From: Bigelowiella natans CCMP2755
Lineage: Eukaryota; Cercozoa; Chlorarachniophyceae
Length of the DNA: 64,000 nucleotides
Reading direction: 5' to 3'
Assembly: GCA_000320545.1 (NCBI GenBank)
Contig: ADNK01003061.1
Span: 16,001 to 80,000, forward strand
This document shows positions 24,501-35,209 of the stretch, piece by piece. Every line of letters begins with the position of its first letter. Position 1 is the stretch's first letter. A program made the translations under genes and the position numbers. The notes under the pieces were generated by a model. That model did not search any database and was not told the DNA's origin. It saw only the letters and a program-made list of their open reading frames with translations.

Positions 24501-26578
24501 TGACGATGAAGGCTGCCAATACCTCTGGCTCTGGCAGCGAGATCAATAAGTAGATAATAATGTAACAAACCAGATCCAATTGCGCAAAGGAGGAGGGCTA
24601 GGGAGGGGGGGGGGGGGATTAGCAAGTATACTAGAAATTAGTTATACTTCCAACAACTATTTCTAAAGAAACACGTGGATAATGTTCGCTGACCTCACGT
24701 ATTTGTTGATGTAAGACACAGATACACTTCCGCTCGAGAGCTGCCTATCTGGTCGCTGCTTCTAGCGAATCGAGCAATATACTCAAATCCTCGGTTATTA
24801 ACTGACATGGGAAGGTGGGAGGTGGGAGAGTATGCAGAAGAGTGGCGCGAGAGGCCAACTGGCGATAAGAATGATCATCTGAACTTCGAGGAGGAGGAAT
24901 TGTTGACCTGATAACCCTTGCTACGACTTGTCAGATATAACCAAGAACGCGAGATGAATCCTGAGAAGCTGAAGAAAATGTTGCTGCCCATCCCCAGTGT
25001 GAAGGTTGATAGCGAGCGTGGCATGATCTGTTCGATTTGCCGCGAAGTAGCGCGCTGCGGATTCTTTCCTCCTTCCGTCATGCAATTTGAATCCTTTTGG
25101 CTTTGTATGCTCACTGCTATCATTATAGCTTAATCCTCGCTGCGTATTTTACCCTTGCCAGGTGCTGCAGATCTGGACGGGGATGTATCTTAAATACGAT
25201 GAGTCTCTTATTGGTGAGGAGCTTCTTTGTTGAGTGGATGGGGCAAGAGGGAGGGGTTATAGGGAGAGGCTGACGATGTTTGTGTGTTGTATTGTTACAG
25301 GACATATATTCCGTCGCTCAGAGCAAAGAGCAGCTCATGTAAGAGCTCATTTCTTCCGAAGAGAGCACGCATCACCCCCTCCACCCCCCCCCGCTCTACT
25401 TTCCCTGTGCAAATCGTGAAAACTAAAGCAACGGCGCACGCGTTCCGAGTTGTTGCATTTATTTTCTTTTATTACGTATATTTCGACAACGGCAGGATCT
25501 GCCCTCACTGCCCAGCGAAAGGAATACGATCATGTGGGAACCTGATAACTGGTGGCCGAAAACTTATAATCAGATTGATAAAAAAACACTAAATCGATAC
25601 CAGAATCTATAGCGTTGTAATAAGAAGGCTTGTCGGTTTCCCCTTAGTTTAGCCGTGCGTTATACCGAGCTAGATTTCGAAATAAAGAATGCAACATGAT
25701 ATGTTGGTATTAATGCCTACGACAAAATGTGACCTTCCCCTTGCAAATTGCATCTTGTGCGTATAAAATCCGTAGGTCCACAACGTGCCACGATTGCGGC
25801 AATAATTTCACATGGTTATCATAGGACAGGGATTAGAGGGCGGGGGTGGGAGAGAGACCGGGTGGGAATGGTGGGTGGGGCGATAATCCTTATTAGAATC
25901 TAATTCAAAAAGATTAATTGATTTCATTTCCCAGATGTAATATCAACTGATATCTGCAGGTATATAAGGCGGCACCATTGCAGAGCATGTGGTCGCTTGT
26001 TTTGCCATAGGTGCTCTAGCCAGAACATGGCTTTGCCTCAGTTGGAGCTGCACACGCCAGTGAGAGTATGCGAGAGATGCGCTGATAGTCAAGGTCGCTT
26101 TGTTTTCTTCTCTTCTGCAAAATTTAGCCATTGCATACTTCCGAACTCATGAAATTTTAATGATCTCTCTCTCTCCCTCTCTCTCTTTCTCTCTCTCTCT
26201 CTTCAATATTTTCTCTCTTTCCCCCTCCCTCTGTATTTGTGTAACTCAAAAATAACTCGAAAGGGAAAGTAGTAGGCCAGGGGTTTCGCACAAAGGCTGC
26301 CACCCAGCAACGGAGGTAAGATCTTGTAGTTTTGCACACCATGTCCTCTGAGCAATACGGATGCCGATGATGTCATTGTTGTTAACTGGCATTTCATTGA
26401 ATCTACATTCTAGAGTACGTCGGATGTGAAAGATTTGTTTTGTCGCGTTCGAATGGCATTTGATTGCGCTGAATTGTTCTGTGACCACTGCACAGCAGGA
26501 AAAACACCTGGTGGAACTAGGGCAATTTGTCCTCACCATGAACATGGCAGCGTCTTTAGCTTTCAATGCGTTCGATGA
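18259..26578 (+). CDS. Myotubularin-related phosphoinositide 3-phosphatase with PH-GRAM and FYVE domains
   Basis: Members hydrolyse PI3P and PI(3,5)P2 on endosomes. About 30 exons join in phase. PH-GRAM: 18259-18321, 18782-19025 and 19219-19253 (GLLPISRILHK, RIECWDFRVLDL). Phosphatase core: FEVCPTYPSLM (20132-20175), VVPRSSSDKLLKDTAK (20270-20316), FRSKGRIPVLTW (20607-20642), ISRCAQPRVGL (20750-20808), VIIDCRSEI (21283-21338), DIANIHAVRH (21846-21893) and the CX5R loop VLVHCSDGWDRTAQ (22841-22910). Then ILIDPYYRTMEGF (23009-23061), LIEKDWIGFGHKF (23316-23378) and FLDCVWQLTEQFPDKFQF (23962-24024). The FYVE finger (25496-26093) reads WEPDNW, CHDCGNNFTW, RRHHCRACG and VRVCERCAD. In-phase exons 26281-26315 and 26414-26578 add a Cys/His-rich tail (FCDHC, ICPHHEHG); otherwise the frame stops at 26152. 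The catalytic Cys and Arg are present, so an active enzyme is expected. The start and the exon near 24230 are uncertain. Confidence 0.9.
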
Positions 26579-26699
26579 TGAAGCTAATTGCCCGTGGGGA
26601 CACCAGCTAGCCAGATGGCATCAGCTAATCAGCTACGGATGTGAAGTAGTTGTCTAGTTGTGTGAGTCGTCTCAAGGTCTTCAATCTTCAATGCCACAT

Positions 26700-26936
26700 G
26701 TCAATTGACAAAGATTGAGTTGGAAATTAGTTCCTGAAAACAATGCCGTGTGCCTGTGCATCTCGCCCTCCGTGAAAACATGGACAACGCCCTCATCAAT
26801 GCGAGCAAACTAGCAAGTGGTCCAAATGCATGCTGCCTCGTAGCTTTGCATGACACCAACGTCGCACACGCTAGCACGTGCACTGAGTGCCGCAAGAAAA
26901 GTGCGCGATTATTGCGGCGGACATGCTGTGCTAGTG
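26700..26936. other. TpA-poor flank between the FYVE gene and the inverted-repeat element
   Basis: The composition changes within about 120 bp of the myotubularin gene's stop codon to the TpA-poor, GCAAG/GCATG-rich type seen in the mobile block. No gene is recognised. Confidence 0.4.
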
Positions 26937-27520
26937 TGTGTGATGTGCAAGTAACAATGATGACAATGATCACAACCGTCAATGGCGGGGCAGTGTGCAA
27001 GGCACACCTCGCAAAGCGACGCAACTGCAACTTGTGATGCCATCATTAGCGGTCACAACAATTGCCATCATCATCACTTGCACATCACACATCGCAAAGC
27101 GATGCGACAGCATCATGCGACTGCATTGTCATGCTGTGTCACATCACATTGTTGTGCTCATGTTTTGAAGGGGGTGTTTTCAGGGGGAGGGGGTTCCACA
27201 CATCAAAGTGTGCAAGTGCTTTGATGTGCATGTGCACACATGTCAAAAAGTTTTGTTTTGGAAAGCCCCATGAACCCCCTCAATTTGCAAAATGAAGGAG
27301 GTCAGAAAAAAGCACTGATCAAAGTGGGGGTCTAAAAAAAAATGAAGAAGCATGCGATGTCATTGTGTGCTGTGTGCCGTGCCGTGCTGTGTGCTGTGCC
27401 ATGCCATGTGCTGTTCTGTTGCGAAGCGATGTGCCGTGCCGTGCGGTGCCATGCGACTGCTGTGCATGTTGGGATGATGCCATGTGCAAAGCAAAAGGGT
27501 TTTAGCAAAGTTTTGTGTGA
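26937..27520 (+). repeat. Left long terminal inverted repeat of a composite element
   Basis: Starts GTGTGTGATGTGCAAGTAAC and matches, in reverse complement, the sequence at 34160-34334 plus 41962-42478. That right copy is interrupted by the LTR retrotransposon and a small palindromic insert. Shared landmarks include the GCAAAGCGA words, a C-run block near 27190, CCCCTCAATTTGCAAAATGA, and the CGTGCCGTGC-type repeats at 27370-27450. The left copy preserves the uninterrupted equivalent of the retrotransposon insertion site near 27350. Sub-repeats inside it (CTTGCACATCACACA against its reverse complement) give a foldback appearance. Confidence 0.75.
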
Positions 27521-27814
27521 TGATTGCATTTCCAATGCTTCAAACAACTGGATGATCTCATCGCATTTTCTTTCAATCGCAAAAGAAAGTGCTGTTTTGT
27601 CATCGTTGTTCTTTGCTTCCACATCGGCACTGTTTTCAATCAATGATTCTAGTGTTGTTGTCTTCTTCTTTCTACTTGCCCAAATGAGTGGAGTGTTGTT
27701 GTCATTGTCTTCCGCATTGATGTCAGACACATTGAAGTTGTATTTGGAAGACATGGAAAAATACCAGTTCCCTAAAGAAGATGAGAAGAAAGAATACAAG
27801 GTAATAATAAACAT
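27332..27814 (-). CDS. Ankyrin-repeat ORF inside the inverted-repeat element
   Basis: A minus-strand frame of about 160 codons. Residues about 33-95 form two ankyrin repeats (NTPLIWASRKKKTTTLESLI and KTALSFAIERKCDEIIQLF, with ENSADVEAKNNDD between them). The last third runs into the low-complexity inverted repeat and is probably not real coding sequence. It lies divergent from the X reading frame. Ankyrin repeats mediate protein contacts; no catalytic role can be assigned. It may be one exon of a longer cargo gene. Confidence 0.5.
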   Translation of the reverse strand: MFIITLYSFFSSSLGNWYFSMSSKYNFNVSDINAEDNDNNTPLIWASRKKKTTTLESLIENSADVEAKNNDDKTALSFAIERKCDEIIQLFEALEMQSSHKTLLKPFCFAHGIIPTCTAVAWHRTARHIASQQNSTWHGTAHSTARHTAHNDIACFFIFF

Positions 27815-27986
27815 TTTTTTATTTACATATATTTATCATTTATTTCAATTTATAATTTCAACCCATTAGAGAGTAATTAGAGAGTGTTGAATGTGTTGAA
27901 TGTTAATATTAAAAGAAAATATATTTACTAATATTATTTCTTATCATTATTCAGCACTCCATTAAATCTCACAAAGCGACTACAAG

Positions 27987-29013
27987 GTGGTGGAGGGTTT
28001 AACAGTTCTACCATATCCACAAGCAATATTCTTTGAGAAGAGAAATGGCCAACAGAGGGTTATATATGCTACTGGAAGAGAGGAGACGAAAGAGGTTAGT
28101 AAGAATGGAAACTGCTATTACTTCATTACTCCTTATGCGAATAGACCAGAGAACGACAAGAAAACCTTCGTGGTTAAAAGCAAATTACGAAAACAAATAC
28201 CGCTCCTAATGACTGATTTCTATGGGGAATTTTTTCCGTTTGAGAATTTAGGAGAAATGCCTGACGACTTGTTTCCCACTGCAGTATTTTACAAAGATGA
28301 AGATGGAAAAAAGATGGTGGTTCAAGCATCTAAAGTCAGCACATTAGCGGATGAAGATGATGTTTATCGTTTCATCACCCCTAGATTCCATAAAGACTAC
28401 ATTGACCTTCACAAGGATGATATAGTCCACATTGAAAGTCTACCAAAACCTGAAGACGAATTTCTTGACGATAAGGATGATGAGAAGAAAGAAGAAACTA
28501 TCAATGTGAACGACCAAAAGCGACCTGAAAGCGATGCTGATGTTGAAGCATCATTTAAAAAACTTGTAGAGAAGTATGAGCAGGGCAATTTGGATGCTGA
28601 AAGAAAATGCATTGACACTCTAGATGTAGAAATGTTGACAAAATTTGTGGAATGTGTTGTGAATGTGTGTCAAAATGAAGATGGGACAAGTGAAATTGAA
28701 CACAAGGTGACTAGAGCAGGGATGACAAAAGTTGACATTGCTAAAGCAACCTGTCAACATTTGCACAATGTTGCTGAAGGAAATTCACAAATTACTTGGG
28801 GAGAAGGTGATACTCTTGACAGAGAAGAGGTGGCGGAAATCTTATTGAAAGATCACAATTGTGTTTGGGTTGGTCATCATCCACAAGCAACATTCTTTGA
28901 GAAGAGAAATGGCCAACAGAGGGTCACATGTGCTACTGGAAGAGATGCGACGAAAGAGGTTGGGAAGAACAAAAACTGCTATCACTTCCTCACTCCTCAT
29001 GCGAATAGACCAG
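27987..29013 (+). pseudogene. Truncated first copy of protein X (X1)
   Basis: Nearly identical to the N-terminal part of the larger X frame at 32023-34113, sharing YPQAIFFEKRNGQQRV, TPYANRPENDKK and DIVHIESLPKPED. It stops matching at 29013, where the sequence jumps to the tail of the right inverted repeat, so the C-terminal half is deleted. No ATG opens the frame; upstream lies a typical intron-like segment (GTAATA at 27800, AG near 27958), so a 5' exon may be missing. Over its last 160 bp, X1 differs from X2 mainly by TA to CA or TG changes, which turn Tyr codons into His or Cys. Confidence 0.7.
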
Positions 29014-31041
29014 ATGGCATGACAATGCAATGTGACACAGCACAACAATGCAGTCGCACAATGATGCTGTTGCATGACATAGTCGCATCACTCTGCGATG
29101 TGTGATGTGCAAGTAATGACAACAATGATCATTACAACCGCTAATGATGGCATCACAAGTTGCAGTTGCATCGCTTTGCGAGGTGTGCCTTGCACACTGT
29201 GCCGCCATTAGCGGTCATGATGATCATCATTGTCATTACTTGCACATCACACACCTAGTTAGCTTGTGTGGCTACACATCATCCATGTTCATTGTAGCCT
29301 GAGCTATCTTAGCGCACACATTGTCAACGTATCCACCTTTTTACACCACTTGCCTCAATCTATCAACATCTGCCTAGTGTCGTTCAACTGCTTCATTGCA
29401 TTGATCATTGGTGAGTTAAGTCTAGAAGTGTGCAGTGGATTTCACACCACTTGTGTTTGAACACAGCAGTGCATGTGTTTCCTTGTTCTTACTATTTTGA
29501 GTTTCGGAAGGTTGAGTTTTAATTGTACTGGATTGCCGTAGCGCTAATTCAATGAACTCCAAATCAATTTGACACCGACTCATTCACCGTACATTGGAGT
29601 CATCATCACCCTGAACAGGGTCGGAGCTCTTTTCCTCCTCATTGGGAGCGGTGACTATATTTGGGTGCTTTTGTTTGAGATGGCGCGTAAGATTGGATCT
29701 GTAGCGAAATTTTTTGGAGCAATTAGGGCAGGTAAATGGCTGCTCACCACTATGCGACCGAAGGTGGGACAACATGTGGGAACGACCCCTTTTCTCTGCA
29801 TTGCACATCTTGCACCTGTATCGAAGATTCATCCGTCCTGAGATTACGGCAAAAACATTTATACAGTGACATGATTTCCAAATTAGCAAACGTTTTAAAG
29901 TCTTTGAAAATCTCATGATATTTCAAAAAACAGAGTTTCAGAACTCCAAAACAAGATCAAGTCACGAGATCAAACTTCACACTCGTAAATAGATATTTAT
30001 AATCGAATTGTAAGTTTTATGTGACTTAAGTAATATTTCTCATTTAGACCTGGAGGTTTTAAGGAAAAAAAAATCTTTCTTTCATACATGTTTATAACAT
30101 TGTTAACTTACATTCTATTTCATCATTACAGTCGTCATGGAAAGACCTGTTTCTTTGTTAATTCTAAGCACAGCTGTCATCCCAACTCCTATCTCCAAGT
30201 TTTTGAGCTCTTCTGATTCCTGATATTCCTCATAATCTGTCACCCCAGTTGAAGTTTCAATATTGTCTTTTGCATCTTGTGCTGCTGTAGCGACAAATGG
30301 GTGGTCCGAACGAACACTGTTCACAACAGGTGTAGCAGTATATGTAATCGGAGGGGGGGCTGGCACACTGGCAATGGCGTAGCTGACGTGGGTTGACTCA
30401 AATCGAGTGGCTGGCAAATTACCCTGAGTTATTGGTGCAGGAAGCTGGGTAGGGATTAAATGGACAGGGGCTCCAACGATTACTGGATGACGAGGATGTT
30501 CTCTATCTTTGGGGGGGGGGAGGAGCACGAACCAGTAGCGTCCTTCTCCCCACTTGACGTGTTGGATTGCAATACTGAACGGGAGATAATGGCGTTTCTC
30601 TATTGGCACGCATCACCGGAACATGTTGCACTCTTGGTGTTTGATAAATCAGGGGCACTGGCGGTACCGTGCTGCTAATGCTGGAATATCCAATTGGCTC
30701 ATAGTTCGGGTACAACGGGACTTCTGGCTGATAAGCTCCCACGGTCTTCGTCTCATATGGAATCGTTGGTTGTATAGCATACACAACACCTATATTGCTA
30801 ATCTCGTTTTCGTAGAGAGTTTGAGATCTCAGAGGATTTCTTGGAACAGCTGGAACAACACGAATCTGCTCGTGATGTTGTGGATAGAGACCATTTCCAG
30901 CATTAACAAGTCTCGACGATGTCGCTTTTCCGGTTACTGTTGCATATCCGGAGCTTTCCTCTGCGTTAAATCTCTTGTCAAATTGGTTACGCACATTTCT
31001 CACGTCATTTCTTGGGATATGATAGGTGGGAGGCTGCTTCC

Positions 31042-31073
<32 letters not shown>

Positions 31074-32022
31074 TCTCTGTAACCTATGAAACAAAGAATA
31101 CAAGGTCGAACCTTGCAATCAATCTTGCAACCAAACCAGCTTTACCTCTCCTCTGTTTTTGATTTTCGCTATTACTGGGGACACATTCTCGTCGCCGCCT
31201 TTTCCTACTATCCAAAGTACTAAAATCTGTACCACATCAAACGCTGATGCCTAATGTTTATTATCCACATGTCTGGTTACTACCTAAGCCAATCTGATGA
31301 CTTTCAGGAATTTCTCTGGAAACCTCTTTGCCATGGCATTTAGCATCTACTTCCCGCTTGGCCACATGCTCTCTAAGGCCGGTGGACATGGTATTCTCAT
31401 CACACACCTTCGCTCGCTCTTTTAGAGATCTACGGGTCTACGGGTAGATGTATACCCAGTTCCAAAAATCAACAGGATTTTATACGTGAGACAACAAATA
31501 TAATTCAAGAACATTGATCAAACAGAGACCACTGGAGCAAGAGTGTGTCTTACCCACGGACGTAACTCGCGATGAAAGACAGCACTTCATAAGCGGTCCA
31601 TTTAGTACGATTTACAATTACATCCCTAAATGATAAAAAAAGTTTATATTTCTGCATAGAATATCTCCAAGAGTGCTAACTTTGTGAGACATAACGTATC
31701 TAGGTTTCTCCTCTCACGTTTACGAAGAAGGTAAAAATCGCTTTCATCAACCATCTCGGCGCGCGGCGCGGCTGAAGTGGCAATTTTGGAACTCTAGCGA
31801 CTTGAAATCTATTAACAAGGAGCGGATTTGTCATCTCGCAGAGCATGTCTGTGATGCGACATGATGAATCTTTGGTTCAAATGAACGGACCAGTAGGGTG
31901 TTCAGCAAAGTTAGATTCTTTCCGAAATTGGCCTGCAAAATACATTTACGCCAAAAAGATTAACAAAAGCACAATTTCCCACATCGTTTCTGAGGTCTAC
32001 GCCCTACGCATTACCTGTACGA
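29014..32022. repeat. First copy of the ~3-kb duplicated block Z (inverted-repeat tail plus zinc-finger gene)
   Basis: A direct copy of 42240-45243 along nearly its whole length. It begins with the outer 250 bp of the right inverted repeat (GCATGACAATGCAATGTGAC), followed by the C2H2 zinc-finger gene and 3' flank. It ends near TACGCATTACCT, where sequence jumps back into gene X. Small indels separate the copies, such as the TAG microsatellite length at 31045. Confidence 0.9.
29584..31391 (-). pseudogene. C2H2 zinc-finger gene, first copy, frameshifted
   Basis: Same four-exon layout as the intact copy at 42810-44659. Exon 1 ends at 31284 and may begin at the ATG near 31391; the last exon ends at 29584 and encodes both zinc fingers. 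The third, Pro-rich exon carries one extra T beside the G-run near 30508-30520 (CTTTGGGG against CTTGGGG in copy 2). This shifts the frame and splits it into two pieces, 31003-30503 and 30609-30115. Unless the base is a sequencing error in a homopolymer, this copy cannot make the full protein. Confidence 0.7.
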
Positions 32023-34113
32023 AACTGCTATTACTTCATTACTCCTTATGCAAATAGACCAGAGAACGACAAGAAAACCTTCGTGGTTAAAAGCAAATTA
32101 CGAAAACAAATACCGCTCCTAATGACTGGTTTCTATGGGGAATTTTTTCCGTTTGAGAATTTGGGAGAAATGCCTGACGACTTGTTTCCCACTGCAGTAT
32201 TTTACAAAGATGAAGATGGAAAAAAGATGGTGGTTCAAGCATCTAAAGTCAGCACATTAGCGGATGAAGATGATGTTTATCGTTTCATCACCCCTAAATT
32301 CCATAAAGACTACATTGACCTTCACAAGGATGATATAGTCCATATTGAAAGTCTACCAAAACCTGAAGACGAATTTCTTAACGATACGGATGATGAGAAG
32401 ATAGAAGAAACTGTCAATGTGAACGACCAAAAGCGACCTGAAAGCGATGCTGATGTTGAAGCATCATTTAAAAAACTTGTAGAGAAGTATGAGCAGGGCA
32501 ATTTGGATGCTGAAAGAAAATACATTGACACTCTAGATGTAGAAATGTTGACAAAATTTGTGGAATGTGTTGTGAACATGTATCAAAATGAAGATGGGAC
32601 AAGTGAAATTGAACACAAGGTGACTGGAGTAGGGATGACAAAAGTTGACATTGCTAAAGCAACCTGTCAACATTTGCACAATATTGCTGAAGGAAATTCA
32701 CAAATTACTTGGGGAGAAGGTGATACTCTTGACAGAGAAGAGGTGGCGGAAATCTTATTGAAAGATTACAATTATGTTTGGGTTGGTCATTATCCACAAG
32801 CAATATTCTTTGAGAAGAGAAATGGCCAACAGAGGGTCATATATGCTACTGGAAGAGATGCGACGAAAGAGGTTGGTAAGAATAAAAACTGCTATTACTT
32901 CCTTACTCCTTATGCGAATAGACCAGAGAACGATAAAAAGACCTTTGTAATAAAAAGCAAATTACAAAAACGAATACCGCTTCCCTGTGAGAATTTCGCA
33001 AAAATGCCTAATGACTGCTTCCCCAAGGCAGTATTTTTCAAAGATGAAGATGGGAAAATGATGGTGGTTCAAGCAGATGAAGAACACTATGAGGATGGAT
33101 TATATTCTTTCAGCACACCTAAATTCCACGAAGGACATATATTTATTCCCGAGGATAATATAGTCCACATTGAAAGTCTACCAAAACCTGAAGACGGATT
33201 TCTTGACGATACGGATGATGAGAAGGAAGAACAAGAGGAAAAAAAAAAGAAGGAAGAAAAGCACAAGAAGAAGAGAATTGATATGATTTTGAGTAGTAGC
33301 GAGAGTGAAGATGAAGAGTCCAGCAGTGACGAAGGACAACAAGAAGAAAAGGAAACACCAAGAACTCCAGTGATGGAATTTTATTTTTCTGATGAAGCGA
33401 TGAAAATACTCAAAGAGAACTTGACAACGGAACAGTTCAAAATCGTCAATGCTGGTTTCAACACACAGAGAGGTGCTACAAAAGAGGCGGAATATCAACA
33501 GGAAATTGAAAGGTCCAAGCACCATGATGAGATTAAAAAGAAGTATAAAGTGCAAATAAAAAAACCCAGCGACTTGGACAAAGGACTACATGTTACTGAT
33601 GCTAGGATTGAAGAAATTCTGAAGAATGCTCCTCATTGCCCAGTGATGAGAAATGGGATTACCAAAAAATACTTCAATGGTTGGTTTGGACTCGTTCGTA
33701 AAAAAAAAGAAAGTGGAGGAAAACTTGCTCCTGCCTCAGTTGGATGCTTTCATTCAAATGGAATTTGGACTTTCAAAAATGCGAAAGAAAGGGAATTCCA
33801 CATCAAAGAGCATTTTGAAATGTCCAAAGAACAAGTCCCATTGAACCCTTCAAATCTCCCTGTTGATGAAGTGATGGATGTGCATCAGCATTCACAAGAG
33901 TTGAAAGAGGGTGAGAGTGCGAACAAAAAAGGAAAGAGACAAATTCAAGAGTGCATTTTGGATTCACACCACATTCAACGATTTGAGCATGAAATTCCTT
34001 TTGAACTCAAAATGGGACAAAGCACTTGGGTTGATTTGAAAGATGCGGACGGCAAATCACGACTGACACCAGATTCCTTTTGGTTCAAATCAGTGCAGGA
34101 AAAGAACACTTGA
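32023..34113 (+). CDS. Protein X: repeat-domain protein of the inverted-repeat element, family unknown
   Basis: A frame of about 690 codons. The N-terminal half has degenerate repeats of about 65 residues, each with FP.AVFYKDEDGKKMVVQA- or FFEKRNGQQRVIYA-type strands followed by YYFITP or YRFITP and an acidic hinge (IVHIESLPKPED). I count three to four units. Between them is a helical segment (FKKLVEKYEQGNLDAERK). A Lys/Glu/Ser-rich linker (about 33230-33360) leads to a C-terminal domain with GITKKYFNGWFGLVRKKK, VGCFHSNGIWTF and REFHIKEHFEMS, which could bind nucleic acid but matches no family I know. No transposase-like DDE motif is evident. The true start is unknown because the 5' end was created by the duplication junction near 32022. 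Confidence 0.6.
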   Translation, partial: NCYYFITPYANRPENDKKTFVVKSKLRKQIPLLMTGFYGEFFPFENLGEMPDDLFPTAVFYKDEDGKKMVVQASKVSTLADEDDVYRFITPKFHKDYIDLHKDDIVHIESLPKPEDEFLNDTDDEKIEETVNVNDQKRPESDADVEASFKKLVEKYEQGNLDAERKYIDTLDVEMLTKFVECVVNMYQNEDGTSEIEHKVTGVGMTKVDIAKATCQHLHNIAEGNSQITWGEGDTLDREEVAEILLKDYNYVWVGHYPQAIFFEKRNGQQRVIYATGRDATKEVGKNKNCYYFLTPYANRPENDKKTFVIKSKLQKRIPLPCENFAKMPNDCFPKAVFFKDEDGKMMVVQADEEHYEDGLYSFSTPKFHEGHIFIPEDNIVHIESLPKPEDGFLDDTDDEKEEQEEKKKKEEKHKKKRIDMILSSSESEDEESSSDEGQQEEKETPRTPVMEFYFSDEAMKILKENLTTEQFKIVNAGFNTQRGATKEAEYQQEIERSKHHDEIKKKYKVQIKKPSDLDKGLHVTDARIEEILKNAPHCPVMRNGITKKYFNGWFGLVRKKKESGGKLAPASVGCFHSNGIWTFKNAKEREFHIKEHFEMSKEQVPLNPSNLPVDEVMDVHQHSQELKEGESANKKGKRQIQECILDSHHIQRFEHEIPFELKMGQSTWVDLKDADGKSRLTPDSFWFKSVQEKNT

Positions 34114-34159
34114 TGATTTCTGCAAAAGATGTCAAAACACATTGTGTGTGAAGATCATC

Positions 34160-34334
34160 ATGTGAAACTTTGCTAAAATCCTTTTGCTTTGCACATGCCA
34201 TCATCGCAATGTGCACAGCAGTCGCATGGCACCGCACGGCACGGCACATCGCTTCGCAACAGAACAGCACATGGCACGGCACAGCACACAGCACGGCACG
34301 CTAGCACGGCACACAGCACACAATGACATCGCAT
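34160..34334. repeat. Right terminal inverted repeat, inner part (left of the LTR element)
   Basis: Reverse complement of about 27345-27520, including CTTTGCTAAAATCCTTTTGC and the CGGCACGGCAC-type repeats. It ends at the CGCAT target site (34330-34334) where the LTR retrotransposon entered. Confidence 0.8.
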
Positions 34335-35187
34335 TGTGGTCGGTCATGACCACCAAGTGCGTGCTTGTGTCACAGCATGCAGTTTTGTTCTAGTTTGGTC
34401 TTGGTAGTGGCATGTTAGACACATGCGTTTCCATGTGCAATGCATGCATGCTTGCGCATTTGCCTCAGGCAGTGCGACAGGCTTTCTAAGTCATGTGCAC
34501 ACTAGGTGGCATGCATGTGTTTAGTTTCCATCATGGTTTCTTTTGTGTGCAAGTTTGTGGACACATGTGAGCCTGATTGCATGGGTGCGCGTTGGCATGC
34601 AAAGGTGTGCATGTTGCATGCGTGGCATGAGGGTTTCTGCATGATGTCACATGGGTTTAGATGGCATATCAGCATGATGTGACATGTCAGCATCGTGTGG
34701 GTGATGGTCACATTCTTCCAGTGCAGCTTGATGATGAAGCACATGGATGGGGAAGCAGCACTAGGAAGTGATGCAGTTGCCCAATTCATGTGCATGTGTG
34801 GGGACAAAATGAGTTGGCAAGTTTGCGCATTGTGGCCCCGCTTGGGCCAGTGCGACATGGAACAAGTTGGGTTGCAAAAGGGAACTTTTGCAGCACAAGT
34901 CAGCGAAACAATGTCAGGGAAAAATGTCACCCTTTCAATCTGAAAATGGCGTGATGTGATGTGCTCAACTGAACTAGTTGCAGCAAAGTGAAACGCGCGC
35001 GCAAAAGTCAAAAGACCCGCGTGCGAGCGGTGATGTCCTCTTGGGATCTTGTTTTGGCATGCATGCTCAAGCTCCTCACAATGTGTTTTCATCATCAGGG
35101 TTTTGGTGTTTTGTTTTCAATGAGCATTGATTGCATTGACGTGCAACAACAAGCATCAGCTGGCAGCGCATCTGTTGGCCAATCACA
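34335..35187 (+). repeat. 5' LTR
   Basis: 853 bp, TGTGGTCGG...AATCACA. It aligns end to end with the 3' LTR without net length change. It should carry the element's promoter, but no TATA box is visible, in keeping with the near absence of TpA. Confidence 0.95.
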
Positions 35188-35188
35188 C

Positions 35189-35203
35189 TGGTGGCGGTTT
35201 TGC
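35189..35203 (+). promoter_or_regulatory. Probable primer-binding site
   Basis: The sequence TGGTGGCGGTTTTGC begins one base after the 5' LTR and starts with TGG, the complement of a tRNA CCA end. The matching tRNA was not identified. It does not match the common initiator-Met site beyond the first bases. Confidence 0.4.
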
Positions 35204-35209
35204 TTTGCA

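Noticed and set aside
34502-35095. A 197-codon minus-strand frame in the 5' LTR, and its counterpart in the 3' LTR
   Set aside because: It lies wholly in the LTR, has CATGC-type low-complexity composition, and is explained by the same stop-codon depletion.
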